Below, piece by piece: positions 58,712 through 64,000 of a stretch of 64,000 nucleotides of DNA (positions within the stretch are counted from its first letter, which is position 1; each line of letters starts with the position of its first letter). Source of the DNA: Alphaproteobacteria bacterium (GTDB lineage: Bacteria > Pseudomonadota > Alphaproteobacteria > UBA6615); assembly GCA_021774575.1 (NCBI GenBank), contig JAJFIX010000009.1, forward strand, positions 1-64,000. The letters run 5' to 3'. Below the pieces are notes generated by a model, which was not told the origin of the DNA, ran no database searches, and was given only the letters and a program-made list of their open reading frames with translations. Both the position numbers and the translations under genes were made by a program.

Positions 58712-60564
58712 CCCGAATTTTTTTTGCGCGGTTTCGCGTAAAGGGCCTCCAGCTGTCCGCCATAATCCTCGCTGATGACATGGCGGCGGATTTTCATTGA
58801 TGGGGTCATCATGCCGTTCTCGGTGGTGAACGGCGTCGCCGCAATCATGAAGCGGCGAACTTGCTCAATCTGCGAGAGTTTATCGTTGACCCGATCAATA
58901 GCCGGCCGCATGACCGAGTTAAAGTCCATGTCATGGGCGAGGACTGTAAGGTCCGGCTCTTTGCCGTTTTCCTTGGCCCAGCTCCGCAGAAAGTCGTCGC
59001 TGGGGACGATGAGTGCGGCCAGCCAGGGGTGGCGGTCGCCATAGACCATTGCCTGATCGATTTCCGGTTCAAAACAGAGAATGCCTTCAACTCTTTGGGG
59101 CGAGATATTGTCACCGCCGGAATTGACGATGATATCGCGCTTGCGGTCGGTGATGCGGAGATATCCGTCGGCATCGATCTCGCCAATATCACCGGTATAA
59201 ATCCAGCCGTCGCGCAGAGCTCCGGCGGTGGCCTCGGGGTTGCCCCAATAACCTTGCATGACCAGTTCGCCGCTGACGATTATTTCGCCATCGTCGAGGA
59301 TTTTCACCTCGACCCCTTTGACCGGTTTGCCGACGGTGCGCAGGCGGTTGTCGTGATAGGGGTTGCAACTAACCACCGGGGCGGTTTCGGTCTGGCCGTA
59401 ACCTTGCAATAGGTCGACGCCGAGGGCGATAAAAAAGACGCCGACATCGTAATTTAACGGCGCCCCACCCGAGACAAAGACCTTCAACCGTCCACCAAAT
59501 CGCATGGCGACTTTTTTGCGGACAAGATGGTCGAGAATTTTATTGGTGATCCGTTCAACCAAAGTGAGGCTTTTCGGGCCATCGTTATAGGCCTTGCTGC
59601 CCAGCTCGACGGCACGGCGAAAAAGTTTTGCCTTGAAGCCCCCGGCCCGCTCGACACCGGAAACGATCCGCGCATGCATGGCTTCATAAAGCCGGGGCAC
59701 GGCCGTCATTATGGTTGGCCGGGTCTCAGCCATATTGCCGACCAACTTATCGAGGCTTTCGGCAAAATAAATCTCGGCACCGATCGAAATCGGAAACATC
59801 AGGCCTGCCGTATGTTCATAGGAATGGCTTAAGGGCAGGAAGGAGAGAAACGTCTCTTTGTCGATTTCAGCGAGATTGGCCCGAACCAGCGTGTCAAACG
59901 CTCCGGCGCAATTGCAGATGATCGCCCCGTGGCTCAGCATGACGCCTTTCGGCGCGCCGCCGGTGCCCGATGTGTAAATAAGACAGGCTGTGTCGGTTCG
60001 CTGGGCCTGGTTCGCTTGTTGTTCGGGCGCGGTCGCGCCATTATTCAAGACCGTTGCCCAGTCATGGAGGCGTACATCTTCGACTGCGGCGTGGGTATCG
60101 GGTGTATCGATGTGAATGACGTCGGCCACCGCCTCCAGGGCACGGGCAGCGCCGATCAGCGGATCGGCAAGTTTGGCCGTCGAGACGATCGCGAGTTTGG
60201 CGCCGCAATCGGAAAGTATATGGACATGGTCGGTGACGCCGTTGGTGACATAGGCCGGCACCGTGAGGGCGCCGATATTCATGATCGCCAGGTCGGCAAT
60301 GGCCCATTCGGGCCGGTTTTCCGAAACAAGGACCACCCGGTCACCGGGACTCACCCCGAGTTGGCGCAGGCCGTGACTTAAATTTGTCACCTGCTCGGCG
60401 GCATCGGTCCAGCTTGTTGGTACCCAAGCACCGTCGATTTTGGCATGAAAAAGCGGCTTATCTTTGAGCTCTTCGGCTTTTTCAAAAAATATCGCTGGCA
60501 GGCTTTGCCATTTGTCATAGCGCAGGCCATATGTATGTTCGGCGGTTGGGGGCGTGTCGGTCAT
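58708..60564 (-). CDS. Long-chain acyl-CoA synthetase (AMP-forming)
   Basis: About 618 residues from ATG 60564 (MTDTPPTAEHTYGLRYDKWQ). AMP-binding signature TACLIYTSGTGGAPKGVMLSH, FLSFLPLSHSYEHTAGL, GYGQTETAPVVSCNPY and the hinge YTGDIGEIDADGYLRITDRKRD (in part), ending with NGMMTPSMKIRRH, the catalytic-lysine region of FadD15-like enzymes. It activates fatty acids to acyl-CoA. Its stop overlaps the convergent epimerase by 4 bp. Divergent from the peptidase gene, sharing a short promoter region. Confidence 0.93.
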   Translation of the reverse strand: MTDTPPTAEHTYGLRYDKWQSLPAIFFEKAEELKDKPLFHAKIDGAWVPTSWTDAAEQVTNLSHGLRQLGVSPGDRVVLVSENRPEWAIADLAIMNIGALTVPAYVTNGVTDHVHILSDCGAKLAIVSTAKLADPLIGAARALEAVADVIHIDTPDTHAAVEDVRLHDWATVLNNGATAPEQQANQAQRTDTACLIYTSGTGGAPKGVMLSHGAIICNCAGAFDTLVRANLAEIDKETFLSFLPLSHSYEHTAGLMFPISIGAEIYFAESLDKLVGNMAETRPTIMTAVPRLYEAMHARIVSGVERAGGFKAKLFRRAVELGSKAYNDGPKSLTLVERITNKILDHLVRKKVAMRFGGRLKVFVSGGAPLNYDVGVFFIALGVDLLQGYGQTETAPVVSCNPYHDNRLRTVGKPVKGVEVKILDDGEIIVSGELVMQGYWGNPEATAGALRDGWIYTGDIGEIDADGYLRITDRKRDIIVNSGGDNISPQRVEGILCFEPEIDQAMVYGDRHPWLAALIVPSDDFLRSWAKENGKEPDLTVLAHDMDFNSVMRPAIDRVNDKLSQIEQVRRFMIAATPFTTENGMMTPSMKIRRHVISEDYGGQLEALYAKPRKKNSG

Positions 60565-60618
60565 TAGCTTCTTTCCCACCGGAGATTGGAACCAATTGTA
60601 GTTAGGGAGTCGAAAAAA

Positions 60619-62436
60619 GTGTTCAAGACCGCAATGCACTCTGGCGATAGAGGCGCCCAAGAAAAAACCAACGCGTTAGGCGCGCGGGAACTGCCAGTTT
60701 GGGATTTAGCCGATCTCTATGCAAGCCCGCAAGCCCCGGAGATTACGCAGGACCTGGAAACGGCGACGACCAAAGCCAAAACACTCCAGCAAGACTATAA
60801 GGGAAAATTGACTGGTTTATCGGGGGCGGAGCTCGGCGCGGCGATTGCCCTCTATGAAAATATCGACGAAATATTGAGCCGGATCATGAGCTACGCCGGT
60901 CTGTTGCACGCGGGCGATATGTCGGACCCGGAGGTCGGTCGTTTTTACCAGTCGATGCAGGAAAAATTGACGGTAATATCATCCGATTTGATTTTTTTCG
61001 GCCTTGAGATAAATTTGCTCGACGAGACCGACCTGGAGAGCAAATTGGCCGACCCGGCCCTCGCACACTACCGCCCCTGGCTGCGCGATACGCGTGCCTT
61101 TCGGCCTCATCAACTTGATGAGCAGTTGGAAAAACTGGTGAACGAGCTCTCCGTATCAGGGGCGTCGTCCTGGGTGCGGCTGTTCGACGAAACCATGACC
61201 GCGCTACGCTTTGAGGTTGATGGAAAGGCGCTGGCGTTAGAAGAAACGCTTAATCTTTTGAGCGATCCCGACGAAAAAAATCGGCAGGCCGGCGCCCACG
61301 CACTAGGCAAAACCCTGGGCGAAAACGCGCGGCTGTTTGCCCATATCACCAACACCCTCGCCAAAGATAAGGATACCCGCGACCGCTGGCGAAAGTTCAA
61401 GGCCCCGGTTTCCAGTCGCAACCTCGATAATGCGGTTGAAGATGAGGTGGTCGAGGCGCTGGTCACGGCGGTCCGCGACGCCTATCCCCGGCTCTCCCAC
61501 CGCTACTATGCGATCAAAGCTAAGTGGTTCGGTCGCGAGCGACTCGATTATTGGGACCGGAACGCGCCCCTCCCCGAAGAGGATACACAACTGTTTGAGT
61601 GGCCGCGCGCGGTTGAGACCGTGCTCGGCGCCTATAACGCGTTTTCGCCCGATATCGCGGCGGCGGGGCAGAAGTTTTTCGATGCAGATTGGATCGATGC
61701 CGGGGTGCGGCCGGGCAAGGCGCCGGGGGCATTTGCCCATCCCACGGTGCCCAGTGCGCATCCTTATCTGTTGCTCAACTATCAGGGAAAAACCCGCGAT
61801 GTCATGACTTTGGCTCACGAACTTGGCCATGGCGTGCATCAGGTGCTGGCCGGTGGCCAAGGCCATTTCGGCTCGCAAACCCCGCTGACATTAGCTGAGA
61901 CGGCGAGTGTTTTCGGTGAAATGCTGACCTTTCGGGCGTTGCTCGGCCAGGCCGAAAACGAAACCCAGCGCCGGGTGATGCTGGCCTCCAAGGTTGAAGA
62001 CATGCTGAACACCGTGGTCCGCCAAGTTGCCTTTTTCGAGTTTGAACGGCGGGTTCATGATCAGCGTCGGAACAGTGAATTACTGCCCGAAGAACTCGGC
62101 GATATCTGGATGGATGTGCAAACCGAAAGCCTTGGCCCGGCAATTCGGTTCGACGATGCCTATCGAAATTTCTGGGCTTATATTCCGCATTTCATCCATT
62201 CGCCCTTCTACGTCTACGCCTATGCGTTCGGCGATTGCCTGGTAAATTCGCTCTATGCACTTTACGAGGAGTCCGAAGACGGGTTTGCCGCCCGTTATCT
62301 TGACATGCTGCGCGCCGGGGGCACCCTCCGCCACAAAGAGCTGCTGGCCCCCTTTGGCTTAGATGCCTCTGACCCCGGCTTTTGGCAGCACGGCCTCCGC
62401 ATGATCGAAGGCATGATTGACGAGCTCGAAGGTTAG
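60619..62436 (+). CDS. pepF: M3-family oligoendopeptidase (PepF-type)
   Basis: About 605 residues from GTG 60619, chosen because AGGGAG is 9 bp upstream; an ATG at 60634 is also possible, and a TTG at 60586 less so. N-terminal ALPxWDLxDLY-like motif (ELPVWDLADLY), then the zinc-binding H-E-x-x-H in TLAHELGHGVHQVLAGGQG with the distal Glu in TLAETASVFGEML, and HFIHSPFYVYAYAFG. It degrades oligopeptides in the cytoplasm. Confidence 0.94.
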   Translation: MFKTAMHSGDRGAQEKTNALGARELPVWDLADLYASPQAPEITQDLETATTKAKTLQQDYKGKLTGLSGAELGAAIALYENIDEILSRIMSYAGLLHAGDMSDPEVGRFYQSMQEKLTVISSDLIFFGLEINLLDETDLESKLADPALAHYRPWLRDTRAFRPHQLDEQLEKLVNELSVSGASSWVRLFDETMTALRFEVDGKALALEETLNLLSDPDEKNRQAGAHALGKTLGENARLFAHITNTLAKDKDTRDRWRKFKAPVSSRNLDNAVEDEVVEALVTAVRDAYPRLSHRYYAIKAKWFGRERLDYWDRNAPLPEEDTQLFEWPRAVETVLGAYNAFSPDIAAAGQKFFDADWIDAGVRPGKAPGAFAHPTVPSAHPYLLLNYQGKTRDVMTLAHELGHGVHQVLAGGQGHFGSQTPLTLAETASVFGEMLTFRALLGQAENETQRRVMLASKVEDMLNTVVRQVAFFEFERRVHDQRRNSELLPEELGDIWMDVQTESLGPAIRFDDAYRNFWAYIPHFIHSPFYVYAYAFGDCLVNSLYALYEESEDGFAARYLDMLRAGGTLRHKELLAPFGLDASDPGFWQHGLRMIEGMIDELEG

Positions 62437-62482
62437 GTCACTGGGCGTGGTTATTGGGGGTTGCCGGTTCCATGGCATAAAA

Positions 62483-62512
62483 AAAGCCCGGCGGGTGGTC
62501 CCGCCGGGCTTT
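62483..62512 (-). terminator. Intrinsic terminator of amtB
   Basis: Thirteen-base arms AAAGCCCGGCGGG/CCCGCCGGGCTTT with a four-base loop. On the minus strand the stem is followed by a run of seven Ts. It begins 20 bp after the amtB stop. It may also stop plus-strand readthrough from the peptidase gene. Confidence 0.93.
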
Positions 62513-62531
62513 GAGTTAGAGGAACGTTGGA

Positions 62532-63839
62532 TTAGTGGACGACCTCGCCGTGGAGGTTGATGTCCAGGCCTTCGATTTCGTGCTCTTCGCTGACCCGGAG
62601 ACCGATGATCGCGTCGACGATTTTTAAGATGACGAAGGTGGCGAGGGCCGACCAGACGATGGTTGCGCCGATGCCCCAGAGTTGGGTCATCACCTGACCG
62701 CCATTGCCTTCGATCAGGCCCGGCGTGCCGCCGATGGCCTCGACGGCAAAGACGCCGGTCAGAATCGCACCGACAATACCGCCAATGCCGTGCACGCCAA
62801 AGGCGTCCAGACTATCATCATAGCCGAGCATCCGCTTGAGGCTGGTTGCGCCCCAGAAACAGACGACACCGGCGACAAGCCCAATGATAAGAGCGCCCAT
62901 CGGGTCGACGTAACCGGAGGCCGGGGTGATGGCGACCAACCCGGCAACGGCGCCGGAAACGATGCCGAGGACGCTTGGCTTGCCGCGGATGACCCATTCG
63001 GCAAACATCCAGGTGAGGGCCGCAGCGGCAGTGCAAATCTGCGTGACCGCCATCGCCATGCCCGCGGCGCCGTTGGCGCCAACTGCGGATCCGGCGTTAA
63101 AACCGAACCAGCCAACCCAGAGCAATGAGGCGCCGATAACGCTCAAAACCAAATTATGCGGTGCCATATTTTCTCGACCGAAACCCGTTCGCTTGCCTAG
63201 AACCAAGGCGGCAACGAGACCGGCAACACCGGCATTGATGTGAACCACCGTGCCGCCGGCAAAATCAAGCACCCCGGCATCGGCAAGAAAACCGCCGCCC
63301 CACACCCAATGGGTGATCGGCGCATAAACGATCAGGCTCCACATGCCGAGAAACAGCAGCATTGCCGAAAACTTCATGCGGTCGGCAAAGGCACCGGCGA
63401 TCAACGCCGGGGTAATGATGGCAAAGGTCATCTGGAAGGTCATGAAGACCGTTTCAGGTATAGTTCCGCTCATCGCGTCGGGGCCCATACCGGCCAGAAA
63501 TGCCGATGAAAACCCGCCGACATAGGCGTTTAGTCCGCCGCCATCGGTAAAGGCTAGCGAATATCCGACGATCATCCACAAGATGGTCATCAAGCAACAA
63601 ATGGCAAAGCTCTGCATGACCGTGGCCAGCACGTTTTTCTTGCGCACCATGCCGCCGTAAAAAAGCGCCAGCCCGGGGATGGTCATCAAAAGAACCAGCG
63701 CCGTCGACGTCATCATCCAGGCGGTATCACCGGTGTCGAGCTCTTGGGCCAGGGCCGGCAAGGCCGTGGCGGCCAGGGTTGCCAACGCGCCCGCCATAAC
63801 GGCCACGGGGCGCATAGATTTCATAATTAAGTTTCCCAT
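62532..63839 (-). CDS. amtB: Ammonium transporter AmtB
   Basis: About 435 residues from ATG 63839 (GAGGG 5 bp upstream; ATGs at 63851 and 63824 also possible). Signal peptide (about 9-30, cleavage after ALAQ), then 11 membrane helices. Phe gate and ammonium-site segments are FYGGMVRKKNVLATVMQSFA (in part), YAPITHWVWGGGFLADAG with the first pore His-containing region, AGGTVVHINAGVAGLVAALVLG, and DSLDAFGVHGIGGIVGAILTG with the second pore His. Transports ammonium; closed by GlnK. It follows glnK with at most a few bases between, as usual. Confidence 0.95.
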   Translation of the reverse strand: MGNLIMKSMRPVAVMAGALATLAATALPALAQELDTGDTAWMMTSTALVLLMTIPGLALFYGGMVRKKNVLATVMQSFAICCLMTILWMIVGYSLAFTDGGGLNAYVGGFSSAFLAGMGPDAMSGTIPETVFMTFQMTFAIITPALIAGAFADRMKFSAMLLFLGMWSLIVYAPITHWVWGGGFLADAGVLDFAGGTVVHINAGVAGLVAALVLGKRTGFGRENMAPHNLVLSVIGASLLWVGWFGFNAGSAVGANGAAGMAMAVTQICTAAAALTWMFAEWVIRGKPSVLGIVSGAVAGLVAITPASGYVDPMGALIIGLVAGVVCFWGATSLKRMLGYDDSLDAFGVHGIGGIVGAILTGVFAVEAIGGTPGLIEGNGGQVMTQLWGIGATIVWSALATFVILKIVDAIIGLRVSEEHEIEGLDINLHGEVVH

Positions 63840-63847
63840 TACGTCCC

Positions 63848-64000
63848 TCATATCGCTTGATCGCCGGTTTCACCGGTCCGAATGCGCATTGCTTGGCTGA
63901 GCTCATAGACAAATATTTTGCCGTCGCCGATTTTGTCGGTCTTGGCGGCAGTTGCGATGGCCTCGATGACCTGATCGACTTGTTCGTCGCCCAGCGCGAT
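63848..64000 (-). CDS. glnK: P-II nitrogen regulatory protein GlnK (partial, 3' end)
   Basis: The last 50 codons of a P-II protein, running off the right edge: DEQVDQVIEAIATAAKTDKIG and DGKIFVYELSQAMRIRTGE, which are the B-loop and C-terminal strands of the family. P-II proteins report ATP, ADP and 2-oxoglutarate and block AmtB. Assigned as glnK rather than glnB because it lies directly upstream of amtB. Confidence 0.93.
   Translation of the reverse strand: MALGDEQVDQVIEAIATAAKTDKIGDGKIFVYELSQAMRIRTGETGDQAI

Overview
This 64 kb window looks like a chromosome segment of a free-living alphaproteobacterium, probably Rhodospirillales-like. The evidence is a GapR (DUF2312) gene, a DUF1244 gene, an sdhCDAB operon, a STAS-fused MlaE operon, a CIRCE-controlled groESL, a single-chain indolepyruvate ferredoxin oxidoreductase and glnK-amtB. 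I saw no rRNA or tRNA genes and no CRISPR array. Gene density is high and most intergenic gaps are short. Three places show mobile DNA: a transposase tail at the left edge, mobilization genes at 18.3-20.6 kb, and a passenger-carrying IS3-type insertion at 39.8-41.4 kb.

Layout. 0.4-3.8 kb: an Mla-type lipid transport operon on the minus strand (mlaE with STAS, mlaF, mlaD, auxiliary lipoprotein). 3.8-8.8 kb: two unusual Rieske fusion enzymes, a Rieske-glutamate-synthase-like protein (minus) and a Rieske-thiamine-diphosphate enzyme (plus), on either side of an ECF sigma/anti-sigma pair. The two enzyme genes share a bipartite promoter-like motif with identical spacing. 8.9-13.7 kb: an unknown protein, a TauE-like exporter, malic enzyme, a small membrane protein and a class II amidotransferase. 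13.8-17.9 kb: succinate dehydrogenase and a nuclease-fold secreted protein. 18.3-20.6 kb: relaxase, MobC-like protein and a possible oriT. 20.8-26.7 kb: a DSF-type quorum-sensing locus, with an RpfF-like synthase convergent with an RpfC-like hybrid kinase, followed by a second kinase whose receiver domain resembles that of RpfG but which has PAS and kinase domains where HD-GYP would be. 26.9-31.8 kb: a complete branched-chain amino-acid-type ABC operon. 32-39.6 kb: a glycine-zipper protein, asparaginase, hydrolase, GIY-YIG protein, a marR-emrAB efflux operon with a 38-bp palindromic operator candidate, DUF4197, DUF952 and GNAT proteins.

39.65-41.51 kb: a small secreted-protein gene split by a 1,522-bp insertion. 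The insertion is flanked by a 4-bp target duplication (TGCC) and carries a sterol-desaturase-family gene next to an internally deleted IS3-family element. Removing the insertion restores an intact 109-residue frame. 41.5-48.3 kb: two quinone-oxidoreductase-like genes, dsbB, the pseudouridine catabolic pair (kinase and psuG), a lipoprotein with ankyrin repeats, two MarR regulators and a thioesterase. 48.6-50.8 kb: groESL with promoter, CIRCE and terminator. 50.8-64 kb: pyruvate kinase, N-formylglutamate amidohydrolase, DUF1244, gapR, the ferredoxin oxidoreductase, a nucleotide-sugar epimerase, acyl-CoA synthetase, M3 peptidase, and amtB with the 3' end of glnK at the window edge.

The most interesting items are (i) the ECF-centred Rieske fusion regulon, (ii) the variant Rpf locus and (iii) the passenger-carrying IS3-derived insertion.
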